NCBI GenBank assembly: GCA_030549335.1 | Contig: CM060195.1 | Span: 23,502,874-23,566,873 of the forward strand | Origin: Pontederia crassipes | Lineage: Eukaryota > Streptophyta > Magnoliopsida > Commelinales > Pontederiaceae | Length of the DNA: 64,000 bases | Reading direction: 5' to 3' | Shown here: positions 1 to 12,540 of the stretch, piece by piece | Layout: each line of letters starts with the position of its first letter | How positions within the stretch are numbered: position 1 is the stretch's first letter | The notes under the pieces: generated by a model | The model's input: only the letters and a program-made list of their open reading frames with translations | Told to the model about the DNA's origin: nothing | Database searches by the model: none | Program-made: the position numbers and the translations under genes

Positions 1-557
1 ATAGATCGGTTCATCGTGTCCGGCGGCGGGATCTGCCGTTAGCGGCCAGATCCGGCGCCTGGCGGCCGGATCTAGCCGCCAGCGGTCGATCCGGCTGACA
101 GGCGACCTTATTCGATCGTCGGGCAGTCGGATCGGCCGCCAGCGGCCGGATCATCGGATCTGGCCGCCAGCTGTCATATCTGGCGTCTGGCGGCCGGAGG
201 AGAGAGAGAGAAAGAGTTAGGAGAGGGGGAGACTTGCCGGAGGAGTCGGAGTTGCTGCCGTCGCCGTCGCCGTGAGAGAGAGGGAGAGGGTGTCGAGCGA
301 GGCCGAGGCGTGAGATGGTGAGAGAGATGGGAGAGAGAGAAAGTCGCGTGTGAAATGAATGAAAAAAATGGCCGGCGGATTTATATAGTGAATATAAATC
401 GGGTCAGGTCCGGGTCGGATATTTGCACTCCAGACTCGATCCTGACCCGAAACCCACCGGGTTTTTGACCCGGGCCCGGATTGTCTTGTCCGGACTGGGT
501 TTTTTACCCGGTTTTTCGAGTCGGTGCGGTCCGGGTCGACCCGGACCGTGCTCAGCC
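1..557. repeat. GC-rich degenerate repeat ending in a possible hAT-type transposon terminus
   Basis: Bases 1-205 are a degenerate reiteration of GGCCGCCAGCGGCCGGATC-like units. Bases 380-557 are rich in GGGTC/GACCC and end in the complement of TAGGGCTGAGCACGGTCCGG, which resembles hAT-like terminal sequences of plants. The other terminus would be left of the window, so no target duplication can be tested. The open frame on the minus strand here is low-complexity and is not called a gene. Confidence 0.35.
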
Positions 558-1161
558 CTATAAAGAAGTAAAGCACACATTCTATAAAATATTTATGGAA
601 TTGTGATTAAATAAATATTGCATTTGCCCCGGCTATGCCTTAAAAGTGGTGCTTAGCTAAACTAGCTCATCAAAATAATTTATAAACAATTATGAAGTTA
701 ATAAATATGTCCTTGGGAATTTATCCTAAATGACCAACAAACAAATGAAAAGCAATAAATTTAAAAAATATTAAATAATATGAGAGAAGAAAGAAAAAAT
801 ATCAGTCATTATGTGAGCGAATTAATACCAACATGATAAAATTCATTGATAATCTTGAGGTTAACATTTCACAGTCTGAAATTCATTTTTATCGTATTCC
901 TCGTATATTATCTTATTCGGATAACTCAAGACATAGTTCTTAAGTGTTGTATCGGTTGTTAAACTATCAAAGCCTCATACTTATTCAATTTTCAATTTTT
1001 TTTATTATTGAATCTATTGAATTATGGCTTGCTTGTGCTTTGCACCAAATCAAATATTGACTATAGAGATCACTCTGACTTCTGTTGTGATGTCCCTAAA
1101 ATTCACTCCACAACATGTATTGCAAGTGGATCTTGAGTGGTGTTACTTGGGAAAATGATTG
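558..1161. other. AT-rich intergenic stretch, nothing recognised
   Basis: No open frame with family character, no RNA gene and no clear repeat was seen. It lies between the GC-rich repeat and the first copy of the repeat module that starts near 1,162. Confidence 0.5.
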
Positions 1162-1628
1162 ATGTACAATACCATAACATTCAAATATAAATGATACATA
1201 AGAAATAGAAAGATATATAACACAATCCGTAATTCATGACTAAGAATAAAGAATCATAGTAGAATAAGTTTTGACGATACACCATAATCTATAATGTTCT
1301 TCCTCGTAAATGATATTTATCATAAACATAAATTCATAATAAAGCTTGTAGGTTAATAAATCCATTACCATACTAGTCACAAACATAAAAAGACCCAATA
1401 TCATAACATTCAAATATAAATGATACATAAACAACAGAAAGATACATAAAACAATCCGTAATTCATAACTAAGAATAGAGGAATCATAGTAGAATAAGGT
1501 AGTGCCATGGTGGAAGGCCCAATATCATAAAAAGACTTGAGTTTTGACGATACACCATAATCTATATATAATGTTCTTCCTCATCGTAAACATAAGTTCA
1601 TAGTAAAGCTTGTAGGATAATAAATACT
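1162..1628. repeat. Repeat module copy A, left half, with an internal direct duplication
   Basis: The stretch from GATGTACAATA reappears from about 12,911 with clear but imperfect identity. Inside copy A, the segment at about 1,166-1,313 is repeated at about 1,400-1,592 (both carry ACAATCCGTAATTCAT and TTTTGACGATACACCATAAT). The right half of copy A resumes at 11,967, after the Gypsy element that split it. Its origin is unknown; it adjoins LTR-like sequence and may be part of the old LTR element described at 13.2-20.8 kb. Confidence 0.55.
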
Positions 1629-4057
1629 TGTAATGGCCTGCTCTTGACTTCTTCAAATAAAAAAAAATGGAACAAGGAGAATCGGTCATCTCCCACGCCC
1701 CCACGACCGATTCTCTCTCCCCATCCTCTCTCCCACTTCCCCCATGACAAGGAGAGGGGCAACAGAGAGTATAAGAGGGGAGTGGGGTGGACTCCTACAC
1801 CCTTGGGGACTCTCCCACTAGGCCACCACAACTCCACTCTCCCTCCTCTGCTCTTCGTCTTCTTCTCATGTATTATAATTACACCACAACTACACCCTCG
1901 CCGGCCAAGAACGTTCGGAAGCAGAAGAACCAACGACAACCACTTCGGTGAAACCAGCGATCGGAAAAGAAGTACCCTAAACTTGTAAATGCCCTAGACG
2001 ATAAAAGGTTGATCATTTCCTGTGTATTATAATTCCATTATGACCTTGAGACCTTTAGCAACAGTTTTCATGTTGAAACCATCACAATTCAATGGTCGAA
2101 AGTCGGCCGAAAATGGAAAAGACAATCGGCGGCCTTGTTTCATCCGCGAAATCGGTCGACCGATTCTGTAAGATCGGTCGACCTATCCGTCGAGAACCAT
2201 GTCGACCAGATTGCCGGTCGACCGATCCCACGCGATTGATCGATCGATCCGTCGAGAGTCCGCCAATAACTGTCGATTGCCGGTCGACCGATCCCACGCG
2301 ATCGGTCGACTGATCCGGCAAAAGTCCGTAGAGAACATATGCACAGAATCAGTCGACCCAGGTCGACCTATCCTGCGAGGCACAGACGTGTACCAACGAT
2401 CGGTTGACCGATTCATAATGAACGGTCGACCAGCTCGGTGCACAGAGCGTTCGACCAACTCGGTGCACAGAGTGATCGACCGGTCCATGGAGCGGTCGAT
2501 CGGTCCCACAATAGCGGTCGACCAGTCCACTAGGAATGGTCGACCAGTCCAGAGATAAGAAGGATATTGGATCTTGAGATAAAAGATGAAAATACCCTTG
2601 TGGGCCAACCCACTTAGTTGGCCCAAACTTCGACTGGCTCACCTAAGGCCATGTCCAATATAGTAAGGCATGTGATGGATTTTTCTTTCACAGAAAGGGG
2701 ATCCGACTTTATCCCTTTTTCTGAACTATGATTCCAAATCTCACATACGATAAAAAGATAAATAAAGTACAGATGAAATAACGGGATAGCTACGTGCCGC
2801 CCAGAGTACAGAGGCCAACATGTGGGTATTAATATCCCCACCACGATCAACGTCATGAGGTGGATAATAAATAATAGCCCCACTATGACGGTATTACAGA
2901 GACAAAGAAGTGGCAGGTAGCTGGACTGAGGAGACAGTGCAGCTACTGGTCTTAACGACCACTACTCCTGGATCACAGGCCCTCTCCAACATATATTCCG
3001 AATGGGTCTCTAGTGACCACTGTTCCTAGGGTGCAGGTCCGCTCCCACCTGTATTCCGAAAAGAGTATGCCTTCCCTTTCATGGGCATCCTGACTACACA
3101 GATGCATAGAGGCACCTCTAACTTCCCAACTTAATCAAGTCCAGCTCACATAGGATAACGAACTTCAAGGACTTTATAGTAATGTAAAAAAATAGTATCA
3201 CACATAATAAAGTAAAACATGGTGATGTATAACAGAGTAAAGTATGGTAAAATAAAGTATAACACGGTAAAGTATTATATTACAAAGTACAGTAAAGCAT
3301 GTTAAAGTAATGTACGACAAAGTACAGAGCATGCTATAGTAAAGACAAAGCATAGTTAAAGTAAAGTACATAATATGGTATAGTAAAGACAAAATATTAT
3401 CACAGTACAAAATAGAGCAATGTATTGATATGGTAATGAACAAAGTATAGACATAGATAAGTATTGCCCATGGCCCACTGTGATCGAGGCATTGAGATCA
3501 ATGTAAAAAAAAGTGTTCTATTGATCACCCTTTATTATTGTTGATCTGAATCTGATTATCATTTTATCGTCTATATATCTATGTGTACTGGACGTTTAGC
3601 TCACGGGTATTCCATGCCCCTGTATTGAGATTTTGCAGGTGAGAATCCTACCTAGGGAGGAGATGGATGGTGCAGAGCTCAAGGATAACCGCACATGACT
3701 TGCCAAGCCCAAAAGTTTTCTGCTCTTTTGTTTCTTTATTTGAATTATGAGTTCTAGTATTCCAGAGATACTGTGACTCTCTCTCCTTTGATATTCGTAC
3801 ATGTGACCATTTGCTTAGATTATTCGAATTATCTGAACTTTTCTCTTTCCGTGAAGGATTCCATTAAGTATTGACATCTTTGATTTTCCAATGATTTCTT
3901 TCGTAAAACCTTTCTTTCATTTATTTCTTTATTATTTCTATTGCCACGTGGATCATTTGTTGACTGGTCAAAGTCAAATAAGCAATAGGCAATGTAGCGC
4001 TCCCTTGGTCAATCTGACTACTGACGTGATAGAAGGATTGATTTTGGGGGCGTTACA
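1629..4057 (+). repeat. 5' LTR of the Gypsy fossil
   Basis: 2,429 bp. Landmarks shared with the 3' LTR, in order: a C-rich block near 1,690-1,850, a cluster of GTCGAC palindromes (about 2,090-2,560), a run of AAAGTA-like short repeats (about 3,180-3,440), and the terminus GGGGGCGTTACA. Confidence 0.85.
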
Positions 4058-6500
4058 GTTTGGTATAGACCAAAGCATCATGAGTTCATAGTAGAGTATA
4101 GACCAAAGCATTGCCATTATTATTCATAGAATCTTATTGCCTTAAATGTAAAAGTCATGTGAAAGCATCCTGAGCAACTGCGACTCCACTCCTCAAGTAA
4201 AAACTGAGTAAATCCCTCATATAGATTCTTCTTACATTATTGAGTTAACTCATTCTCATAGATACCTTCCCAAAGAAGAATGCATCAACCAAATGGTAAG
4301 TTGGAGGGCCAGAATGTTGAGGGGATCCAGCATCCTCCACCCTAACCAGAATGATAGGAATAGCTTCCTCCCCCATGTACCATACAAGGGTTATGGAAAT
4401 TGAAGTCATTGACCTATAACGGCGAAGGAGAAATTGACGTAGCCGAACAATGGATAGACACCATGGATGACAAGTTTGAACTATTGGATTGCCTAGAACA
4501 CAAACAAGTGATATTTGCCGCCGATACCCTCACCAAGGATGCAAAGGACCGGTGGAAGGCGACCAAGGCGACTGAGTTCGCAGATGTCAGGGTTGTTCCA
4601 TGGTCAGAATTTTGGCGATAGTTCGAAGCACTTTTCTTCCCTACTTTCTAGAGGAGGTTAAAGCAGCAGGAATTTTTAAACCTGACATAGGGGACGATAA
4701 CTGTGTCTCAGTATTTGACTAAATATATTCGTCTTCAAAAGTATTCGAAGCTGACCATGGATGAGTTAGAGAAAACCAACAGCTTCGTTGAAGGGTTGAA
4801 TCCGAGCCTGATAACTCAAACACGGCCCAGCAACTGCAAGACATTAATTGAGGCAGTGCAGTTGGCCACAATGATGGAAAGTAATCAACAAGAGTTGCAA
4901 CAGTTCAGAAGAGACAACTGGAAGTGGGGCAGGGTTCACAGCAATAGCAATTCCGAAGGAACGACCACCATCAACAACAACGGGATAACCGTCCCCGATC
5001 GTATCCAGCTCCTCAACAATACGATCGCCCCCGATATAAACAACTGCCCCGCCAACCCCTACCACCTCTACGTCAACCTCAACAAGCACCACCACCACTT
5101 GATCGTGAATGTCACCTGAAGATAAAAGCATGTTTTCAATGTGGAGAAATTGGCCACATAACAATGAAATTGTCCACGGGGTGAACAACAAAGTGAAGGA
5201 AGACTTTTCAACTTAGAAGAGGACACTCCACAGAATGACACCGAAGTCATTCAAGGTACGCTCCTTGTAGCTTAGCTGCCCACAACTATTTATTTGATTC
5301 TAAAGCCACACACACATTTAGATCAGAAGAGTGTACTATTACCTTAGGGCTAAATGCCACGAACTTAGACCACAATATGACTATACTCACGCCACAAGAA
5401 GTCATACTCTCTATTGGGTATTTATCTGATGTCTCAATAAAGATAGGGAAAAATGAATTCTCCATAAATTTGTATAATGTAATATTGGGCATGGATTGGT
5501 TAATTGTCCATGATACTTTTATATTGTGCAATCAAAAGAAGAACGTTATCAGAACCCATAGTAAAAACAAGGTCACGGTCAGAGACATAATTTAGAAAGA
5601 ACCAAAAGATCATGGTGTCCACTATCAAAGCGCACAAATCTCTTCGGCAAAAATGTCAGGGATAACTGACAAGTGTTATCAATATCGAAGGACCTACTAA
5701 GACATTACAAGATATAGAAGTAGTGAAGGAATTCCCTAGTGTCTCCCCAGAAGACATTAGTGGAATACCACTCATGAGGGTGGTAGATCTCCATATTGAG
5801 TGGTACCCGGTACAACTCCGATTCCCAATGCTCCATACCGCATGGCTCCGGCAGAAAGTGAAAGTGTTAAAGACCCATATTCAAGAGTTATAGGACAAGG
5901 GTTCCAATATACCCAACATCTCACCTTGAGGCGCTTCGGTATTCTTCGTCAAGAAAAAACGTTGGCTCGTTAAGTCTTTGCATAGATCGTTTCTCTAGTG
6001 AAGAAAAAGGATGAAGTCGGCCCAGGGTCGACAGAAGGCTCATGCAGAAAGAGGCGGTGAAAGCATACCTTCAAGACTGACAATCAAGTTCTACTCCAAG
6101 TCTCATCGACTAAAGGAGTGATACGATTTAGTAAGAAAGAAAAGTTGAGCTCATAGTATGTGGGCCTTCGAAGTTTCAGATATGATCAAAGGCACAACGT
6201 GCAAGTTGGCTCTACTTCCGACATATTTCAGGGTACACAATGCCTTCTAGGTCTTATTGCTCCGAAAATATAGGCATGACCACGCCAACGTGATTCAAAT
6301 CGAGAAATCAAACCTTAAGAAGAATTTAACATATGAGGAGCAACCCACAGAAATATTAGAATATCAGGAAATTCATAGAGAAAATAAGATAGTGGCGTTA
6401 GTCAAAGTAGCATGGAAGCACCATCATAGGAAAGAAGCAACCTGGGAAGTAGAGTATGAGAGCCGCAAAAAGTTTCTCAGTTTTTTCGGTAAGCTCTAAT

Positions 6501-9404
6501 TGTGACGTCCTTCTACTCGTTTTGGCGCCGCAAGGGGTGAAACCGAAAATTCAATCGTTAAAATCAAATTCAAATCTTCAACGAAAACCAACGTTCCAAA
6601 AATCAACTAACACTAGAAATTTCTAAAAATTTTGGCATGACGTATGCGTAAATTCGTTCATGCGTCAAATACAACATTTATCCATAATTATTTACATCAC
6701 AGGCAATTTATAAAATTTAATATTTACATCACTGGCAGTTTATAATTATCAAATAATATGGGACTCAAGCCCAAAATTTCCAAACTATAAGAACATACGA
6801 GTTTTGTTCCAAAACTATTACACAAACAAAACATATCGAATGCCTGTCAAAATCCATTAAGGGACTCAAGTCCTTATCCAATTCCATGATAAGGACTCGC
6901 CCATATCCAGTTCCATGATAGGGACTCGCCCATATCGTCTTATCTATAAACCATGGAGCCTCGGCTCCCATCGACCAATTTAAATCCACAAGAAATAATA
7001 GGACACAACCCAAAATCATGCGGTGTCAAAATAACTGAAATCATAATAGTCAGTAAAAAAAATGATAAGTATCAAAAGAAGGAACACTGAGCCAAATACG
7101 CTCATTACAGGATCTCACACACTATCCTTTTTTGAATTTATACCCATTTCCAATCAACATGCAGTATATGTATTCCTTTCCTATAAACATTAAAGAAAAA
7201 GTGGTGAGCATGGATTAAGCTCAATGAGTTAAAACGACTACCTCAAGTATTAAAATCATCACGAAAATCAATATCTTTATTTTTAAGAAATATTCAAAAT
7301 ATTCTCTTATTCAAAAGGAACTCATTCACATAATGATCATGCAAAATGAATGTCATTTGTGCACATGCATGGTGAAAATCATATATATATAATAAGTTGG
7401 GGAATCATCATCAAACACGGATATCTATATCACTCATCAAACGAGTGCTTCTTCACCCACTTCTCGTGTCACTATATCTCCATAGGATGGTTGTTCTAAT
7501 TTCGTCCCTCGTGTCACTATATCGCCATAGGATGTTGAACCGCTCCTCGTGTCACTATATCGACACAGAGCTTGTTTCTTTTTTTTTTCATTCGATCCCT
7601 CGTGTCACTATATCGCCATAGGATGGTTGTTCTAATTCCATCCTTCGTGTCACTATATCGACACAGAGTGTTAAACCTGCTTCTCGTATCACTATATCGA
7701 CACAGAGCAAACCGGACACCAACCGGTCTACTCGGAGTTAGCCAATCCTCCGAGGTGAAAACACTCCGCCTTATCTGGGTTTTTATATGTAATGCACATG
7801 ATGCATGAATGCAATTTCCAAATAGAAGTTTATGATTAGAAACCATCATATAAACTTTTCTTTTCAAAGATCAAATATTCACTTCGATTTCACAAGGATA
7901 AACTTTGCCGAATTTCTAAAAGTCATAATAAAATGTCACAAATTATATGATGACACGCATATGAAACATACAAGTATATGAATATGCATGAAGGAAGCTA
8001 TCACGAAAATCCATTCCACATCGGGTGGAATAATGTCATTACTCCGAAGAGTTAAGAAATTCATATCATTTGAGATAAGTTCCCTCACCTTTGATTCCTT
8101 AGGTCTCAACTATCTTCCATCCGAATCTGTTCAAAGGAGAGAAATACCTATTACATTCATTTAAACTTTATTTAAGAACATAACCTTATCATTTAAGACA
8201 TTTATAACTTCTAGATATCATTTATCTTTTAATTCATTAATCACTTCATAATAATCCTTTCTAATGTCATCTTAGTACCTAGAGTTATAATTTATAATTT
8301 TCTTACCTAAGTTCATAATTAATGAACTATAACTATCATATGAACCAATTTTCATAAATCGATCATGCTTACCAATAGGGGTAAAGAAATATCCAACTAA
8401 TAGCACCATATTCAAAGCTCATCGGATAGCCACCTATCATGTCCAATTAAGCATATAATAATTCGAATTAAACCCTATAACCAATTCTTATTAAGTATGA
8501 AATTAAATATTACAAATAGTTTCGGCCACCAATCATCCTTACCATAATAATGAAACTACCCGCTCTTTAAATCGGAATCACACCTGTCGAATGACGAACG
8601 TTATCTTCTTCATTAGTAGCATAATAAAAGTAATTAAAAATCAATTTCATATTTGAAATCAAATTTATTGTGCATTTTCATTCTCTTACCAATACACATT
8701 GAGGATGAGTCGTCGAAAATATCACCCGATGATCGGAACCTGAACTTGATGAACCTACATATAATTTGTGATTAAATTTTCATACGGACAGCAACTTGAT
8801 GCATTTCTCCCTGATGTGAGCACCTACCATAACATCGTGGTGAGCTTGACCGGACTTCTCCGGCGGTTCGCCGGAAACGTCGTCGAAAAAGTTCGTCGGA
8901 AAACCCCCAAATCAGTCCTCTATGTATTTGGAACAAAATATGTTTAGAACCATTCAAAATGTTCCTAATCGACCTAAGAAAGATGTACAACTCACCAGGA
9001 GAGAGATCGGTGCAAATTGGAGCCAGAATCATCGCCGGAATCGTCGTCGGTGGATTTTCTATCTTCCTCGTGTTCTACCCTCGATGCGTCACCTACAGTG
9101 GACCGATCTTCTCCTACCATATGTCAAAATGTTCGTCTCATCGCGCTCTTTCCAATGACACCTCACACGCGAAAAATGGTGACCGAACGACGGAGATCGG
9201 AGCGCCGAAAGGTGGCATGGCTGAAGACGTGCTATAGTGCGCGCGGCGGCACTATAGCAGGTCGGGAGGTGGGGAGAGGAAGACATCTTCTCTCTCCACC
9301 TTTTCACGTATATATTTTTTTTTCTTTTTTCTGCCAAAAGACCAAACTGCCCCTCACTTTTAAAAATATTTATACCTTTATTTTTTTACCACTGGGGCGT
9401 TACA
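6501..9404 (+). mobile_element. Solo LTR of a second Gypsy-type element nested in the first
   Basis: 2,904 bp beginning TGTGACGTCC and ending GGGGCGTTACA, flanked by CTAAT and CTAAC (near-identical 5-bp target duplication). It lies exactly between the chromodomain-like end and the polypurine tract of the host element, where only a short spacer is expected. No coding domain was found inside. It holds a minisatellite at about 7,440-7,715. A solo LTR normally arises by recombination between the two LTRs of one element. Confidence 0.7.
7440..7715 (+). repeat. Minisatellite with a conserved TCACTATATCG core
   Basis: Six units sharing CTCGTGTCACTATATCG followed by CCATAGG or ACACAGAG, spaced about 38-52 bases apart. 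The variable spacers are pyrimidine-rich (for example GGTTGTTCTAATT twice). It lies within the nested solo LTR. Confidence 0.8.
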
Positions 9405-9454
9405 CTAACCTTGATTTAAATTCAAGGACGAATTTCTTTTTAAGGGGGTAGTGA

Positions 9455-9522
9455 TGTAGCGACCTACTCTTGACTTTTTCAAATCCAAAAAAAATATGGA
9501 ACGAGAGAATCGGTCATCCCCG

Positions 9523-9556
<34 letters not shown>

Positions 9557-11966
9557 CGATTGATTCTCTCTCCCCCCTCTCCCCCACTTCCCCCATGGCT
9601 TGTTCCCCAAGGAGAGGGGCGGCAGAGAGTATAAGAGTGGGAGTGGGGTGGACTCCTAACACCCTTAGGGACTCTCCCACTGGGCCACCGCAGCTCCACT
9701 CTCCCTCCTCTGCTCTTCCTCTTCTTTTCCTCCAGCGACCGGCGAACGAACAGAGCAAGGACTACTCGACAGACCCCTGCGCACCATAGCTGTTCGTGAC
9801 GTGTTCGTGAAGGCTTAGCATACACCCTCGCCAGCCAAGAACGTTCGAAAGCAGAAGAACTGACGACAACCACTCCAGCGAAACCAGTTATCGGAAATGA
9901 GGTACCTTAGACTCGTAAATGCCTTAGACGATAAAAGGTTGATCATTTGTTGCGTATTATAATTCCATTACGACCTTGAGACCTTTAGCAATAGTTTTCA
10001 TGATGAAACCATCACAATTCGACGGCCGAAAGCCGGCTGGAAATGGAAAAGATGATCAGCGGCCTTGTTTCATCCGCGAAATCGGTCGATCGATTTTGTA
10101 AGATCAGTCGACCGATCTTTCGAGAACCATGTCGACCGGATTGCTCATGATCGATCGACTAATCCGGCGAGAGTCCGTCGAGAACTATCGACCGAATTGC
10201 CGGTCGACCGATCCCACATGATTGGTCAATCGATCCAGTAAAAGTTCGCTGAGAACATCTGTGCAGAATCAGTCGACCGACCCTATTAGGAAGGTCGACC
10301 TATCCTGCGAGGCACCGACGCGTACCAATGATCGATCGACCGATTCATAATGAACGGTCAACCGGCTCGATGCACAAAGCGATCGACCGGTCCCACAATA
10401 ACGGTTGACTGGTACAGAGATAAGAAGAATTTTGGATCATGAGATAAAAGACGAAAATACCCTTGTGACGGATTTTTCTTTCACAGAAAGGGATCCGACT
10501 GTATCCTTTTTTCTGAACTATGATTCCAAATTCCACAGATGATAAAAAGATAAATAAAGTACAGATGAAATAACGGGATAGCTATGTGTCGCCCAAAGTA
10601 CAGAGGCAAACATGTGAGTATTAATAGCCCCACCACGGTCAACGTCATGAAGTGGATAATAATAGCCCCGCTGTGATGGTATTACAAAGACAGAGAAGGG
10701 GCAGGTGAGATAGTGCACCTACTGGTCTTAACGATCACTACTCCTAGATCACCATACTTTACTCTACTGGTCTCCCACTTGTGTTCCGAATAAGGAAGAC
10801 GTATTGATACACTCTTCCCCACGGGGGTTATATATGGATTACAAAGTATAATGCCAAAGAGACATGTAGCTCAACTGAGGAGACAGCGAATCTACGGGTC
10901 TTTAGTGATCACTGTTTCTAGGGTGCAGGTCCTCTCCCACCTGTATTCTGAAAAGTGTATGCCTTAGCATATGCCTTCCCTTTCATGGGCATCCTGACTA
11001 TACAGATGCATAGAGGCACCTCTAGCTTCTCAACTTAATCAAGTCGAGCTTGCATATGATAACGAACTTCAAGAACTTTATAGTAATGTAAAAAATGTAG
11101 TATCACACATAATAAAGCAAAGCATGGTGATGTACAATAGAGTAAAGTATGGTAAAATAAAGTATAACACGGTAAAGTATTGTATTGCAAAGTACAATAA
11201 AGCATGTCAAAGTAATATATGACAAAGTACAGAGCAAGATATAGTAGAGACAAAGCATGGTTAAAGTAAAATACAGAATATGGTATAGTAAAGACAAAAT
11301 ATTGTCGCAGTACGGAACAGAGCAAGGTACTGATATGGTAATGAACAAAATATAGACATGGATAAGTAGTATCCATGGCCCACTATGATCAAAGTATTGA
11401 GACCAATGTAAAAAAAAACAAGTGTTCTATTGATCACCCTTTATTATTATTATTGAGCTGAATCTCATTATCATTTTATCATCTATGTATCTATGTGTAC
11501 TGAACGTTTAACTCACGGGTATTCCATGTCCTGTATTGAGATTTTGCAGGTGAGAACCCTACCTAGGAAGGAGATGGATGGTGCAAAGCTCAAGGATAGC
11601 CACACATGACTTGCCAAGCCCAAAATTTTCGCTCTTTTGTTTCTTTATTTGAATTATGAGTTCTAGTATTTCAGAGATATTGTGACTCTCTCTCCTTTGA
11701 TATTCGTGCATGTGACCATTTGCTTAGATTATTCGAATTATCTGAACTTTTCTCTTTCCATGAAGGATTCCATTAAATGTTGACATCTTTGATTTTCCAA
11801 TGATTTCTTCCGCAAATCCTTTCTTTCATTTATTTCTTTATTATTTTTATTGTCACGTGGATCATTTGTTGACTGGTCAAAGTCAAAAAAGTAGTAGGCA
11901 GTCTAGCGCTCCCTTGGTCAATCTTACTGCCGACGTGACAGAAGGGCTGATTTTGGGGGCGTTACA
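9455..11966 (+). repeat. 3' LTR of the Gypsy fossil
   Basis: 2,512 bp, matching 1629-4057 along its whole length. It contains an uninterrupted run of 32 C at 9524-9555 where the 5' LTR has a short mixed C-rich tract. The GTCGAC palindromes (about 10,020-10,420) are more decayed than in the 5' copy. Confidence 0.85.
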
Positions 11967-12540
11967 GTACTAGTCATAAACATAAAAGACCCAAACGGTA
12001 AGGTTGACTTACTCCATGCGTAATCCACTAATTTATGACATTTTATGCATATTTATCTCATTATATTTAGTGTATATTTCATAATTTTATCATTGCATGC
12101 ATCTATTTTTATCTTTAGTTTACCTAAATAATTATTTGGGTCAAAATGTACCTATTTCTCATTGGTTTTATTTGAAAACTAATAAATAAAGAAAATTTGA
12201 TGAAATTCCTATGTTGACTAAAATTAGGTTACGTTCTTATTGAAATCCATGTTTATGGCTCCACACGATTTTCATCAAAGGTTATTTCGAGGATCAACTA
12301 CTACATGGGTTGTGTTAATGCACTGTTTAGTGACGTTGTTTAAAAACACAAGCAATGTTTCAGCAAAATTGGTCATATTCTATCTATGAGCTTAACATCT
12401 GGAAGCCATAGTTTCTACACCACCATGCAATATGGCTTGTGTTGCCTAAACATGGGCCATGTTGGCCGACATGCTAATCAACAAATACGCTTAAAAGTTA
12501 AGCAATCATAAAAATAGATTACTATAGAATATTGTTAGTT
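11967..12540. repeat. Repeat module copy A, right half, leading into LTR-like sequence
   Basis: Continues the module split by the Gypsy insertion: CATAAACATAAAAGACCC here matches CACAAACATAAAAGACCC in the unsplit copy near 13,185. From about 12,035 it runs into the LTR-like text seen again at about 13.24 kb and 19.56 kb (landmark ACCTAAATwATTATTTGrGTC). It fades near 12,540. Confidence 0.5.

Larger units (their letters stand above)
1629..11966 (+). mobile_element. Ty3/Gypsy chromovirus-like LTR retrotransposon, decayed fossil
   Basis: It is bounded by LTRs at 1629-4057 and 9455-11966. Each starts TGTA and ends CGTTACA, and they are flanked by similar 5-bp sequences (ATACT and GTACT). A degenerate tRNA-Met-type primer site follows the left LTR, and a polypurine tract (TTAAGGGGGTAG) precedes the right LTR. 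Parts seen: gag (about 4,400-5,170), protease (about 5,230-5,600), the start of reverse transcriptase (about 5,690-5,960) and an integrase-tail/chromodomain-like segment (about 6,020-6,500). The order fits Ty3/Gypsy, probably the Tekay/Del branch. Other pol parts were not found. The element is broken many times. LTRs differ at roughly one base in ten by eye, suggesting an insertion some millions of years old. A solo LTR of another family is nested inside. Confidence 0.85.

Noticed and set aside
217-576. 119-codon minus-strand open frame near the left edge
   Set aside because: Low-complexity R/P/S/T-rich translation of a GC-rich repeat; no family wording; ends in transposon-like terminal sequence.
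1598-2642. Several overlapping open frames on both strands (1,598-2,642)
   Set aside because: All lie in the Gypsy LTR; the frames come from repetitive GTCGAC-type units and have no protein character.
3180-3440. Possible CRISPR-like or satellite array
   Set aside because: Units are short, degenerate and without spacers; the array is present in both LTRs of a plant retroelement.
9017-9873. Open frames of 80-145 codons near 9.0-9.9 kb
   Set aside because: They span the solo LTR end, the C-run and the LTR start; glycine or proline tracts simply translate the homopolymer.
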